NCBI RefSeq assembly: GCF_001854605.1
Contig: NZ_MKJU01000005.1
Location: 62,001 to 126,000, forward strand
DNA: 64,000 bases
Reading direction: 5' to 3'
DNA from: Pseudoalteromonas amylolytica
Lineage (GTDB): Bacteria > Pseudomonadota > Gammaproteobacteria > Enterobacterales > Alteromonadaceae
Shown here: piece by piece, positions 45,994 through 56,214 of the stretch
How positions within the stretch are numbered: position 1 is the first letter of the stretch
How the letters are laid out: every line of letters begins with the position of its first letter
Translations under genes and position numbers: made by a program
Notes under the pieces: model-generated
Databases searched by the model: none
Told to the model about the DNA's origin: nothing
The model's input: only the letters and a program-made list of their open reading frames with translations

Positions 45994-47319
45994 ATGAATA
46001 GAATAGAACAGGTAGAAAGTATATTAATTCACATTGATGGAGATTTGCCTATTGGCACTTTGCCAAAGCACCAGAAAATGGCAAGCAGCCCCTTTCTATT
46101 TCTGCGTGGTAGTGCAGCATTGATGTACCATGACTTTGCCACCAACCGTATCAACTTACCCGATGCGCTATTTAATATTCCTCTAACGCATATTATTGGC
46201 GATTGTCATACCGGCAACTTTGGCTTTATCAGCGAAGAAGGCTCTCATGGCGATACCATTATATTTACCCCCAATGACTTTGATGATGCCTGCGTTGGAC
46301 ATGCAACCTGGGACCTGTTTCGATTTATAACCAGTCTATTTTTAGCACGTCTCCACGCCAGCGAATTACAAATGAGTACCGATGATCTCAATATTCGGCA
46401 AAAACCTTTAGTTTCGAGTGAACAATTGCTTGAAGGGAGTAAAGAGTTTGTTCGCGCATACTTAGACGCATGTCATGGCTCTGTTCAAGATACACTGACC
46501 ACACGCTCAGCGTTAACAACCTTTGATAAAGAGCACATTTTGTATAAACGCTGGCAAAAAGCGATACAAAGAAAGGCTGGGGGAGCGGCATTCACAACCA
46601 ATAGCACACTGGCAAAAGAACTCGATTTTTCGCAATCTACGCTGGCATTTAAAAATGATCAAGAACGTTTCAAACGTCTTCCTCAAGGGCTTTATGATGA
46701 AATACAAACTCGGTTTGCACCGTATGTGGATGATAAGATTTTAGATATCGTGGAGCGTTTGAGTGCTGGGACTGGCTCTCATAACCTCACTCGTTACTAC
46801 TTACTTGTAGGCCCAGAGTCTGCAAAAACACAGGGACGAGATTTCCATTTGTGTCACATCGTTGAAATCAAGCAGCAACGTCTTGCGGCCCCCCTCCACT
46901 ATTTTGCAAACCTAAGCCCTATAAATCAACTGAACCCAGCCCACCTGACGGTGAACTGCCAGCGTAAAATGCAACGTCGCCCAGACTTGGTGCTCGATGA
47001 TGTTATCTGGCAAGACAAGCACTGGCTCGTACGCTCTCGTCATCACGCCAGAGTGGGATGCGATCCCGAAGATTTTATGCTTGGTAAACGTGCTGCCCTC
47101 AAAGGTGGTTTGAGTCAGTATGCTGCTAGCTGCGGTCATAGTTTGGCGCTGGCACATATGCGCGGAGACAGGCGCTCTATATTGTTTCAGCAAGCTTGTT
47201 TAGACACCATAAGTGTACATACTGAAGCGCTCGTTAATGCAGCTCAAGCGTATGCACAGCAAGTTCAAGAAGACCAAGAGTTACTAGTTTCGCTGCTTAG
47301 GAATGCTCAAACTGAGTAA
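45994..47319 (+). CDS. DUF2252 protein (protein-kinase-like fold)
   Basis: 441 residues. The family shares features of protein-kinase-like phosphotransferases: SSPFLFLRGSAALMYHDFA in the N-lobe, the catalytic-loop-like GDCHTGNFGF and a DFD in FTPNDFDDACVGHATWDLFRF. Substrates are unknown. The start at 45994 follows AAGGG by 7-8 bases; the longer frame opens with a GTG. It stands alone. Its last 36 bases overlap the 3' end of the convergent rnz gene. Confidence 0.85.
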   Translation: MNRIEQVESILIHIDGDLPIGTLPKHQKMASSPFLFLRGSAALMYHDFATNRINLPDALFNIPLTHIIGDCHTGNFGFISEEGSHGDTIIFTPNDFDDACVGHATWDLFRFITSLFLARLHASELQMSTDDLNIRQKPLVSSEQLLEGSKEFVRAYLDACHGSVQDTLTTRSALTTFDKEHILYKRWQKAIQRKAGGAAFTTNSTLAKELDFSQSTLAFKNDQERFKRLPQGLYDEIQTRFAPYVDDKILDIVERLSAGTGSHNLTRYYLLVGPESAKTQGRDFHLCHIVEIKQQRLAAPLHYFANLSPINQLNPAHLTVNCQRKMQRRPDLVLDDVIWQDKHWLVRSRHHARVGCDPEDFMLGKRAALKGGLSQYAASCGHSLALAHMRGDRRSILFQQACLDTISVHTEALVNAAQAYAQQVQEDQELLVSLLRNAQTE

Positions 47320-48219
47320 GTCTTCTGCAAAATAAAGCAGCCCTTGGTAGTGCTCGTTGGCTTCACTTTTTAGCGCCTCAAGCATGCTGGGCCCATGGTA
47401 GCGCACGCTAAAATGCGTGAGTGCGAGCATAGGAATATGATGCTTTTGGGCAAACTCTGCGATGCGTTTTGCATCGGAGTGCCCAGTGTGCGTACCAACA
47501 CGGAGCAAATCTGCATGTGTAAAAGTTGCCTCATGTACTAACAAGTCTATGTCATCCACGTCATTTTGCAGTTTTGCTGGCTTTTCGTTATCACCACAAA
47601 TTATGATTTTCCGAGGACGCCAGCTATCAAAAGTATACTCTGTTGAGCGTAGCTTTTTACCCTCATAGGTTACATCCTGCCCTTTTTGCAGTGCGTTATA
47701 GTGTGGTCCGCTGGCAATACCATCTGCTTCGAGTTTGGCAATTTCTAGCTTTTTAGGCACCCCGCATTCGGTAATTTGATAGCCAAAACTTGGCACTCTA
47801 TGCTTAAGCTCTATCGCTTTTACTCGACAAAATGATAGCTCTAACTCCCCCGCCAATGATTCAACTGCATGGCACTGTAAGTCAAAACCTAGCTTAACAT
47901 CGGTCAGGCCAAGGCTTAAGTGAATAAATTGAATAAGCTTTTGAGGCGCGATTAAGGTGACAGGCTGCGTGCGCCCATGTAAAGACATACTCGACAGCAT
48001 ACCTGGCAAACCATAGCAATGATCACCGTGAATATGGGTAATACAGATCACAGCCACTTTCGCTGGTGACAAAGATGTCGATAGCAGTTGATGTTGCGTC
48101 CCTTCTGCACAGTCAACTAATAGCCACTGTTTGCTCGTTTCAAAACTCACCGCGGTAGCGGACATATTTCTAAATCGGCTGGGGCTGCCCGATGACGTGC
48201 CTAAAAATTGTACATCCAT
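47284..48219 (-). CDS. rnz: Ribonuclease Z
   Basis: 311 residues from the ATG at 48219 (MDVQFLGTSSGSPSRFRN). The open frame extends further upstream without family similarity. A metallo-beta-lactamase fold endonuclease that matures tRNA 3' ends. The zinc motif THIHGDHCYGLPG is at 61-73; further ligands are in DLLVHEATF and LALTHFS. Converges on and overlaps DUF2252 by 36 bases, so read-through would give antisense RNA at both 3' ends. Divergent from the DUF3081 gene. Confidence 0.93.
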   Translation of the reverse strand: MDVQFLGTSSGSPSRFRNMSATAVSFETSKQWLLVDCAEGTQHQLLSTSLSPAKVAVICITHIHGDHCYGLPGMLSSMSLHGRTQPVTLIAPQKLIQFIHLSLGLTDVKLGFDLQCHAVESLAGELELSFCRVKAIELKHRVPSFGYQITECGVPKKLEIAKLEADGIASGPHYNALQKGQDVTYEGKKLRSTEYTFDSWRPRKIIICGDNEKPAKLQNDVDDIDLLVHEATFTHADLLRVGTHTGHSDAKRIAEFAQKHHIPMLALTHFSVRYHGPSMLEALKSEANEHYQGLLYFAEDLLSLSIPKQRN

Positions 48220-48300
48220 AATTTTACATCGATAAAACTTGTGTTCTGATGATCCTACCCTAATTCTAATACGTAACGGAATAACAAAGGTGAAAGTGCA

Positions 48301-48567
48301 ATGAAAAACGAACTCGATAGCAAAACAATACTCAGCGTGTACGAATATATTCAAAAGCACGGCGAAGTGGCCGAAGAAGGTAAGTTGTATGGGGGCATCA
48401 CCGCGTTTTCAGATATTGATGGTTACACAGTGTATTTAAAAGGCAGTGGTGTGCTAATGCGCTTTGGCTTTCACAACACTTATCATCTCGATTACGAGCA
48501 CGACAAACACAAAGACGACTTTATTCGCAAAATTGAGCAAATCAAAAAGCAATTAAATGACGACTAA
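48301..48567 (+). CDS. DUF3081 family small protein
   Basis: 88 residues. Matches the small DUF3081 family of marine gammaproteobacteria, with ITAFSDIDGYTVYLKGSGV and FGFHNTYHLDYEHDK. Function unknown. AAAGGTGA lies 7 bases before the ATG. It is followed after 15 bases by another small gene and then the broken photolyase, all on the same strand, so they may be one transcript. Confidence 0.75.
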   Translation: MKNELDSKTILSVYEYIQKHGEVAEEGKLYGGITAFSDIDGYTVYLKGSGVLMRFGFHNTYHLDYEHDKHKDDFIRKIEQIKKQLNDD

Positions 48568-48582
48568 CAACACTATGTTTTT

Positions 48583-48891
48583 ATGAGACGAAGCAGAGCA
48601 AGACGACCAACAAAACGCGATGATAGCAGACATAAAGCGTTTATCATCGCGGCCCTTAATGAGCTTAAAACCCACCCGAATAAGCTCACCATCATTAAGC
48701 AAAATTGCCAACTTTATAAACAACAGCCCCACCTTAAAAGAGGCTTCTTAACAGCCATAGAAAGATGTGAATGGGTGCTGGAAGTTGACGATGACATCGA
48801 CAGAATAATCGCTCAAATCCTCGCTGAAGATTATATTGGCAACCGACTTCGTCGCTATCCTTTATTGTTTAAAGGGGTTGTTGACGATTAA
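48583..48891 (+). CDS. Hypothetical protein
   Basis: 102 residues, unrecognised, strongly basic at the N-terminus (MRRSRARRPTKRDD) and helical after that, with an acidic patch VLEVDDDIDR. No Shine-Dalgarno sequence is visible before the ATG, but position after the DUF3081 gene and overlap with the photolyase start suggest coupled translation. No function is proposed. Confidence 0.55.
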   Translation: MRRSRARRPTKRDDSRHKAFIIAALNELKTHPNKLTIIKQNCQLYKQQPHLKRGFLTAIERCEWVLEVDDDIDRIIAQILAEDYIGNRLRRYPLLFKGVVDD

Positions 48892-50353
48892 TCTAGTTTG
48901 GCTAAAACGAGATTTTCGCGTTGATGATCATGCTCCACTTTATTACAGCCAACAAAACAATCGTCCAACATTGTTTGTTTATGTGATTGAACCCGATTAC
49001 TGGCAACTTCCAGATACAAGCGCACGACAGTTTGAGTTTATAGCTCAAAGCTTACATTCTTACACAAAGACACTTGAAAAACGCGGTGGCTATTTGTGCG
49101 TAAGAACGGGCGATGTGGTGGAGCTGTTCAGCAAAATACATCAAAAATACCCAATAAATACGCTCTACTGCCACCAAGAAACCGGCAATGATTGGACGTT
49201 TTCCCGTGATACTCGGGTATTTAACTGGTGTCGAAGCCAACAAATCTCAATTAACCAATACCCTCAGCAAGCCGTTTTTCGGGGAAAACTCAATCGCGAC
49301 CATTGGCAACACAAAGCCGCTGACTGGCTCAATAGCCCAGCCCTGAGCGCACCTTCAAAGATTAATTCCTTGCTCAATCATCACAGCGGCTTAGCACTAC
49401 TTGATGACTATCTGGGTAACGACAAATTCACGGCCAAAGCAATGCAACTGGGTGGGTTACTTGCAGCAAACAACACACTGGAGAGTTTTTTTAATCACCG
49501 TATTAATCAATATCTCTTTGGGATTTCTAGCCCTTTGACATCCGTAACCAGCAGCTCAAGACTCAGTCCTTACATATGTTATGGCGTATTGAGCCTAAAA
49601 CAAGTACTTAAACAAGCCATTTCATTACAAGTAAATAAGCGTCAAAAGGCGGGATTCATTGCTCGCTTGCATTGGCATAGTCATTTTGTGTAAAAGCTGG
49701 AGTCTGAACCGCGCTATGCTCGACAGGCTATACACAAGTCGCTAATTAATATGCGTACCAATGAGTTTGATACACACTTATTTGAGCGTTGGAAAGCGGG
49801 CTGTACGGGCGTGCCTTTTGTTGATGCTTGTATGCGTATGCTTAACCAAACAGGTTGGTTGAACTTTAGAATGCGCGCCATGTTAGTCTCCTATGCAAGC
49901 TATCATTTGTGGCTTGACTGGCCACAAACTGCCGCTTACTTGGCCAGCACTTTTATCGACTATGAGCCTGGTATTCACTACCCGCAGATACAAATGCAAT
50001 CAGGCACTACGGGTATCAATCCCTTTCGTATTTATAACCCCGTCACCCAAGGACAAAAGTATGATGCCGACGGCACATTTATTCGAAAATACGTACCAGA
50101 GCTTGACCATGTACCAAACAGCTACATCCACACGCCATGGTTATATAGCGGCTTAAAAACAGACCGATATGAAAAGCCAAATAGAACCCCAGATGACGGA
50201 GCTAGGCGCGCCAAGGAAAAAATTTCACAGTACTATAAAAACCATATCGACAGCAGTGAAACACAAAGAGTTATCAGAACGCATGCTTCTAGGCAAAACC
50301 GCAAGCATCGCAAGCCCACTACCTCTTCGTCGGTGCAACTGCGCTTACTTTGA
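48881..50353 (+). pseudogene. Second photolyase/cryptochrome gene, split by an in-frame TAA
   Basis: One reading frame covers a full photolyase of about 490 residues, but codon 271 is TAA (49691-49693). Sequence on both sides is normal: LHWHSHFV before and KLESEPRYARQAIHKSL after. Related enzymes have Gln at this place (HFxQKLESEP), so a single CAA to TAA change explains it. The N-terminal domain starts INLVWLKRDFRVDDHAPL; the FAD domain has NQTGWLNFRMRAMLVSY and INPFRIYNPVTQGQKYD. The start appears to be a TTG at 48878 or 48881 overlapping the upstream gene. The two halves alone should not fold into an active enzyme. No other damage is seen, so the mutation looks recent, or is a read error. 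Confidence 0.8.
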
Positions 50354-50564
50354 TTTCGCCGAAAAAGGGTATAGTGCAAACCTTCCAATAAGTCCGCTGA
50401 GTATAGTTTGCGTAAAAGTTAAACCCTTCGAATAATAAACGCTCAAAGCACAATAAACACGGTTACTTCATCCCAAGATTAAGGTTAATTAACGAATCTC
50501 TGTGACCAAAAAGATAAAAAATGTTAAATTACGGCAATTTTTTGAATATTAGAGATTGTTTGCT

Positions 50565-52169
50565 ATGTCAAATGCTGTAGAGACACAAGCGCAGGAGCAA
50601 CCTGATAATCAACAGAGCAAAGGTTGGTTTAATCGATTTTTAGCCACTGTTGAGTTTTTAGGCAACATGCTTCCCCACCCGATTACATTGTTCGCTATGT
50701 TTTGTATTGCCATCGTGTTGTTCAGTGGTATCGCTGACTGGATGGGATTGAGTGCTATTGACCCTCGCCCCGAAGGTGCTAAAGGACGTGATCCAGATGG
50801 TGTTATAGAGGTCGTGAGCCTGCTCAGTGCCGAAGGTCTACAAAAAATCGTAACTGGACTGGTAACAAACTTTACTGGCTTTGCGCCACTTGGCACCGTG
50901 CTCGTTGCCCTACTTGGTGTCAGTGTTGCCGAACATTCTGGCTTACTCTCAGCGGCAATGCGCGGCATGGTAATGGGCGCATCAAAGCGCTTGGTAACCT
51001 TTATGGTGGTCTTTGCTGCAATCTTATCGAATACTGCTTCAGAACTTGGCTATGTGGTACTTATCCCATTAGCGGCTATGATTTTCCACAGTTTAGGACG
51101 CCATCCTCTAGCGGGTCTAGCAGCGGCTTTCGCCGGTGTATCTGGCGGGTATAGTGCCAACTTATTGTTAGGTACAATTGACCCACTACTTGCCGGTATT
51201 ACCACGCCTGCAGCGCAGATGATAGACCCAAGTTATCAGGTAGGCCCAGAAGCAAACTGGTATTTCATGATGATTTCGGTGTTTTTAATAGCCATCGTCG
51301 GTACTTTAGTCACTGAAAAGATCGTAGAGCCTCGCTTAGGTAAATATAACCCAGATGAAGCCAATATCGATTTAGGCCAAAACAACATCGAACACTTAAG
51401 TGCCACAGAGAAGTCAGGCCTGAAATGGGCAGGTGTTACATTACTGATTGTATCTGCACTCCTAGCACTCACTATTGTGCCAGAGAACGGCATTTTACGT
51501 CACCCAGAGACTGGCGAAGTGGCAGGTTCACCATTCCTTAAAGGCATTGTAGTATTTATTTTTGTCACCTTTGCTATCCCAGGCTTTGTTTATGGTCGCG
51601 TTGTAGGCACCATGAAAAATGACAGAGACGTCATTGATGCGATGAGCAAATCAATGAGCTCAATGGGTATGTACATCGTTCTGGTATTTTTTGCTGCGCA
51701 GTTTGTGGCGTTCTTTAAGTGGACAAACCTAGGAACCATCTTGGCTATCAATGGTGCGGCTTTGTTACAAGCGTTAAACCTAACGGGCCCTGAAGTATTT
51801 GTACTGTTTATTTTTATGTGTGCTTTGGTAAACCTAAGCCTTGGCTCTTCATCAGCACAATGGGCTGTAACAGCCCCCATCTTCGTTCCTATGCTGATGT
51901 TGGTAGGTTATGCGCCAGAGACCATTCAAGCCGCTTATCGTATCGGGGACTCAGTCACCAACTTGATCACCCCCATGATGAGTTATTTTGGTTTAATTCT
52001 TGCCGTCGCAACTAAGTATAAAAAAGACATGGGGATAGGTACACTCGTAGCAACTATGCTGCCATACAGTATGTTCTTCTTCATTGGTTGGGTTGCGCTG
52101 TTTTACATTTGGGTATTTGGTTTTGGGTTACCAGTCGGGCCCAACTCCCCCATCTATTACACGCCCTAA
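50565..52169 (+). CDS. AbgT family transporter
   Basis: 534 residues with about eleven or more membrane helices. Founding members import p-aminobenzoyl-glutamate (AbgT) or export sulphonamides (MtrF/YdaH). Typical segments: LPHPITLFAMFCIAIVLFSG, NTASELGYVVLIPLAAMIF, SGGYSANLLLGTIDPLLAGIT and NLSLGSSSAQWAVTAPIFVPM. The ATG at 50565 is preferred over a TTG nine bases upstream. It is monocistronic, with a strong terminator. Direction and substrate cannot be inferred. Confidence 0.92.
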   Translation: MSNAVETQAQEQPDNQQSKGWFNRFLATVEFLGNMLPHPITLFAMFCIAIVLFSGIADWMGLSAIDPRPEGAKGRDPDGVIEVVSLLSAEGLQKIVTGLVTNFTGFAPLGTVLVALLGVSVAEHSGLLSAAMRGMVMGASKRLVTFMVVFAAILSNTASELGYVVLIPLAAMIFHSLGRHPLAGLAAAFAGVSGGYSANLLLGTIDPLLAGITTPAAQMIDPSYQVGPEANWYFMMISVFLIAIVGTLVTEKIVEPRLGKYNPDEANIDLGQNNIEHLSATEKSGLKWAGVTLLIVSALLALTIVPENGILRHPETGEVAGSPFLKGIVVFIFVTFAIPGFVYGRVVGTMKNDRDVIDAMSKSMSSMGMYIVLVFFAAQFVAFFKWTNLGTILAINGAALLQALNLTGPEVFVLFIFMCALVNLSLGSSSAQWAVTAPIFVPMLMLVGYAPETIQAAYRIGDSVTNLITPMMSYFGLILAVATKYKKDMGIGTLVATMLPYSMFFFIGWVALFYIWVFGFGLPVGPNSPIYYTP

Positions 52170-52176
52170 TTAGTTC

Positions 52177-52204
52177 AAAAACGCCAGCACCCGCTGGCGT
52201 TTTT
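52177..52204 (+). terminator. Terminator after the AbgT-family gene
   Basis: AAAAACGCCAGC-ACCC-GCTGGCGTTTTT is a near-perfect 12-bp stem with a T run. Confidence 0.88.
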
Positions 52205-52365
52205 AGTTTCAGGTCAAATAAATTCGGTACAAGAAACTATAAAATACTGACATAATGACAAAATTAGAGTTGTTAAAAGGCAATCGCTCACCTACAGTTC
52301 AGTAGAACTTGCCAAAAAAGGAGCTTAGGTTTCTGACGAAACATTCATTATTCAAAAGGTAGTTT

Positions 52366-53001
52366 ATGTATACACTCTTTTATTACCCACGTAATGCGAG
52401 CCTTGCACCGCACTTCGTGTTGAAGGCACTCAAGGTGCCGTATCAGCTAGAGCTTGTTGATCGCAAGAAAGTCGTACAAAAATCTGCTCAATATTTAAAA
52501 TTAAACCCCACTGGCCGCATTCCCACTTTGGTTGACGATGACTTTGTTCTGTTTGAAAGTGCTGCTATCTGCTTATATCTATGTGAAAAGCACCCCGAAG
52601 GTCATTTAATTCCTGAAGCGCCTAAAGCCAGAGCCGAATTTTACCAATGGCTGATGTATTTAACCACTACCTTGCAAAATGAACTTATGGTGTACTACTA
52701 CCCTGAGCGCCACACGCAAAGTGCGATTATGTACGATGACATTGTTAATACTCAGCAATCTAGGATCACTGAATGCTTAGAGCTGTTAAACAAACATATT
52801 GGTGACAAAACTTATATGGTCAACGATCAGTTTACTGTCTGTGATTGCTATATGTTTATGCTTTGTATCTGGGCCGATGAGCTTAAAAAGCCGCCCTTAA
52901 GTTTCCCAAACTTAAACCGCTACCTAAAAACCTTAGCCAAACACTCAGCCATCAAAGCAGTGTGTGAAGAAGAAGATACCGACTTAAGCGCATATAAATA
53001 G
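52366..53001 (+). CDS. Glutathione S-transferase family protein
   Basis: 211 residues. The thioredoxin-like N-terminal domain has YYPRNASLAPHFVLKALKVPYQLELVDR and the glutathione-contact block GRIPTLVDDDFVLFESAAICLYLCEKHP (cis-Pro and Glu-Ser). A helical C-terminal domain follows with DQFTVCDCYMFMLCIWADEL. The likely catalytic residue is S9 or N7 in the NAS segment. AAGG is 8 bases before the ATG. A single gene; substrate unknown. Confidence 0.9.
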   Translation: MYTLFYYPRNASLAPHFVLKALKVPYQLELVDRKKVVQKSAQYLKLNPTGRIPTLVDDDFVLFESAAICLYLCEKHPEGHLIPEAPKARAEFYQWLMYLTTTLQNELMVYYYPERHTQSAIMYDDIVNTQQSRITECLELLNKHIGDKTYMVNDQFTVCDCYMFMLCIWADELKKPPLSFPNLNRYLKTLAKHSAIKAVCEEEDTDLSAYK

Positions 53002-53201
53002 CCTCTAGCCGATTACCATGGGGATGAACACTTGTACCCCATGGTCTGAAACAACCTCCAAATACTTTGTCATTACAACCTAAATACTAAGCAATAAAGT
53101 TGCTAACGAAACCCTGTTTAATAATCCTCCATTTGAGCGTTTGCGGTTAGCTTGTTAAAATTGAATATGCTCTAATACCGCAAAAATCATTCATTTCATT
53201 T

Positions 53202-54296
53202 ATGCTTTCTCAATTTCAACAGTTACTAGAGAACAATACTCTAAGCCATGATATTGCGCAGCAACGCGCATTGCATGCTCTCGCGCAACTACAAGTAGGC
53301 TTAGCAAACGGCCACGCTTGTAAGGGTATTTATTTACATGGACCTGTTGGTCGGGGTAAAACCATGCTGATGGATCTGTTTTATCGAACTTTGTCTGATG
53401 ACATAGCCAAACAGCGACTTCACTTTCATCACTTTATGACTCAGGTACACGATGCGCTCAATGCGATTCAAGGCCAAATTAACCCGCTCTCGCAGATAGC
53501 CAAGCGCTGGGCCGATAAAGTCAACGTGCTCTGTTTTGATGAGTTCCATGTCAGTGATATTGGCGATGCCATGATTATGGCAAGGTTATTTGAGCAACTT
53601 TTTGCGCATGGCGTAACACTGGTCGCAACTTCTAATTGCCACCCACAAACGCTTTATTGCAATGGTCTTCAGCGACAAAGGTTTCTCCCCACCATTGACC
53701 TGCTTGAACAACACTGTGACATTGTTGATGTAGCCGGAGAAGTTGACCATCGTTTTGCCAAAGGTTTTGATAGTAAGTATTATTTTGTAAATGAACGCAC
53801 CTCATTTGAAAGTCTATTTACACAAGTTCAAGGCCAGCTTTTTGAGCATCACATCACAATATGTAATCGACCCGTTGTAGCAATGGGCATCGCTCAAAAT
53901 GCCATTGCTTTTGATTTCTATGCGTTGTGTAGTGCACCAAGAGCCACCGCTGACTACATCGCACTGACACAGCAATACCGTGCTATTTTTATCGCTAATG
54001 TGCCAGTGATGGGTTCAAAACCGTTGCAGCACACCACAACACAAGGGGTTGAAGATGGCTATCAGCGCGCTTCGCATTTAGACAATGCTCACCTACTTGA
54101 CGACCACGCCCGACGCTTTATCGCCCTCGTTGATGAGTGTTACGAGCAAAAATGCTTGGTTGTGGTACATTCTCAAGTCCATTTACAACAGCTCTATGTT
54201 GGTGAGCAACTGGCCTTTGAGTTCGAACGTACCAAAAGCCGACTCGTTGAAATGCAACAATGGACGTTAGATAAAGCCGCTTTACCAGCTAATTAG
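53202..54296 (+). CDS. ZapE/AFG1-like ATPase
   Basis: 364 residues. P-loop ATPase of the AFG1/ZapE family; E. coli ZapE destabilises FtsZ polymers and aids Z-ring constriction. Walker A is GPVGRGKT at 47-54, Walker B is LCFDEFHVSDIGDAM near 105-120, and TLVATSNCHPQTLYCNGLQRQRFLP is the conserved sensor segment. No good ribosome binding site is seen. It may be a second paralogue, not the main ZapE, since the usual neighbours (ribosomal protein genes) are absent; that is only inference. Confidence 0.85.
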   Translation: MLSQFQQLLENNTLSHDIAQQRALHALAQLQVGLANGHACKGIYLHGPVGRGKTMLMDLFYRTLSDDIAKQRLHFHHFMTQVHDALNAIQGQINPLSQIAKRWADKVNVLCFDEFHVSDIGDAMIMARLFEQLFAHGVTLVATSNCHPQTLYCNGLQRQRFLPTIDLLEQHCDIVDVAGEVDHRFAKGFDSKYYFVNERTSFESLFTQVQGQLFEHHITICNRPVVAMGIAQNAIAFDFYALCSAPRATADYIALTQQYRAIFIANVPVMGSKPLQHTTTQGVEDGYQRASHLDNAHLLDDHARRFIALVDECYEQKCLVVVHSQVHLQQLYVGEQLAFEFERTKSRLVEMQQWTLDKAALPAN

Positions 54297-54350
54297 TGAA
54301 TATCAGGCAGAACATCTAAGCCGTTTGCGCTTAGATGCTCTATTTAGCCT

Positions 54351-56075
54351 TTAAAAGTAGTGTTGGTGTTGGGCTGATAATTTTAAGTGCGGTGGTCGTA
54401 AATAACTGCGATATAGATAGCGATACTCTTTGTTAATGCGCGCCTGTTTACTGGATTTTTGTTCGCCCTCATCATTGAGCAATGACGTCAAAAACGACTT
54501 GAAGGTATCTTGATGCTGCGCAGCCAGTTGCGTGAGCTTGTCATTGTAGCCGCCATAAAAGTCTGAGCGCAAGTTGCGTTGTAATGCTCTAAGCCCACCA
54601 AGATCATGTTGTGATAAGTATCTGATTGCCAAATAAGACCATTGATATATTTGCTCAGTGCTTTGCCCATATTTGGTTGCAAATATACTTTCTAAATCAA
54701 GCCACTGGTCTTGATTGGTATCTCGTAATACTTGAATGGCTTTAGGGTTATCATCGCCTTTTGCAATCAACTCAGCGAGCCCCTCACTCCACCATACTAA
54801 CTTCTGCGGAAAGTGCCCAAAGGCCCCATATTTGTTAAAACGCCCATCCAAGTAATGTACATATTCATGGTTTAGATTCCACACCTTAAACTTATCATCG
54901 GTCCAAAACGCCTGAAAGCTATAAAATGTTGCTTGATTATTTGGGTCGCTCGGTGTGCCTTCAATGTACATGCCGCCGTTGTCGGTGTGAATATCAAACA
55001 ATAACTGGCCATAGCGATTGTAGTCACTGTAGTTATCGAAAATCACAACCTGTAATGCGTGGTTGTAATCATTTGCCACACTGCGCATTTTGGTGGCAAA
55101 CAATTGGTGAAAATCTTGCTCTTGTGACGTTAGCCTTTTACAGGAATAGGTGAGCTGTTCATGGTCTAAAGACGTGGCGCGGATCCACAGTCTATCTGAG
55201 CATTTATGCTTAATCGGCAACACGGTATCAATATCAAAACTAATGCAACGCCCTTGCTGGCTTTCATTGCATTCACTCAAGCCACGAAAGCTATTCACTA
55301 AGTAGTTGCTGGCGTACCAAGTTTGCTTATCCTTTGTCGAAGCCCCGCTGATACTTTCAAGCTTTGACCACACTTTCTCATCAAGTTGTTGTTGCTGAGT
55401 ATCTGGTATCAGTTGATGAATGTAGCCAAGGCTCCACAGCGCGTGATCTCTGCGCCATGATGACTGAGATACCTCATCCAGTAAGATATTGATAAGCGCC
55501 GATTGGTTTGCAAATAGCGTTGATAACTCAGGCTCTCTGCGCGCCATAAAAGCGCTAAAACCAATTGCTCGATAGAGTTCCCATCGCGCATAGTCATGCC
55601 CTAGTCCTTCAACATCACCAAGGGTTTTAAACAACGCTACCAAAGCAGACAATTGCTCGGGCCAGTTTGTCAGTTCTTTTTCTTGGGTTAGCAAACGATA
55701 GACCAGTACCGCATAATTCTCGGCAAAGCGAGCTTGCTCGGCTACGCTAGGCGCATTTTTGAATAACTTTAACAGTACGTTCGACAAAGATTGATAATCA
55801 TCGGTATTAAGGCTATCTAAATCTGCAAAATAACTAAACCCACGCAAATCGTACAACACGCTATTGATTGCCTTCCAGTCAGGGTGCTTGAGTGTAGTTT
55901 GATTATCTAGATAACTGAGTGCCTGAGCGAAATGTTGTTTATCTATATTGTGTTGCCACCAGCCGCCTACTGGGCCAACGGGTAAAGTTTCACTCATTGA
56001 GGAGGCAGGTTTAACACTGTTGCAAGCACTTAATATGGCTATCGACAATGGAATAAATACGGCTTTTTTCAACAT
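54351..56075 (-). CDS. Collagenase-like (M9-type) metalloprotease lipoprotein
   Basis: 574 residues. A lipoprotein signal ends in ILSAC with the lipidated Cys at 18. The zinc site HEYVHYLDGRF is at 403-413, with the third ligand probably E431 in WWSEGLAELIA, the arrangement of M9 (Vibrio-type) collagenases. About 380 residues of helical repeats precede it, like the activator domain of those enzymes. PKD or collagen-binding domains are missing and the protein would be anchored in the envelope, so collagen may not be the substrate. Single gene. Confidence 0.82.
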   Translation of the reverse strand: MLKKAVFIPLSIAILSACNSVKPASSMSETLPVGPVGGWWQHNIDKQHFAQALSYLDNQTTLKHPDWKAINSVLYDLRGFSYFADLDSLNTDDYQSLSNVLLKLFKNAPSVAEQARFAENYAVLVYRLLTQEKELTNWPEQLSALVALFKTLGDVEGLGHDYARWELYRAIGFSAFMARREPELSTLFANQSALINILLDEVSQSSWRRDHALWSLGYIHQLIPDTQQQQLDEKVWSKLESISGASTKDKQTWYASNYLVNSFRGLSECNESQQGRCISFDIDTVLPIKHKCSDRLWIRATSLDHEQLTYSCKRLTSQEQDFHQLFATKMRSVANDYNHALQVVIFDNYSDYNRYGQLLFDIHTDNGGMYIEGTPSDPNNQATFYSFQAFWTDDKFKVWNLNHEYVHYLDGRFNKYGAFGHFPQKLVWWSEGLAELIAKGDDNPKAIQVLRDTNQDQWLDLESIFATKYGQSTEQIYQWSYLAIRYLSQHDLGGLRALQRNLRSDFYGGYNDKLTQLAAQHQDTFKSFLTSLLNDEGEQKSSKQARINKEYRYLYRSYLRPPHLKLSAQHQHYF

Positions 56076-56214
56076 GGCATGACAGGCCTTATCACCTGCT
56101 CCTAATTATTATTTTTGAATAATATAGAATATACCAAATGTACTTTTCAATCTTAGTTGTTGTTTTTTGCCTATTTAAGTTAAGGTGGGTTGCTTAACGT
56201 AAAGAGGTCACTTG

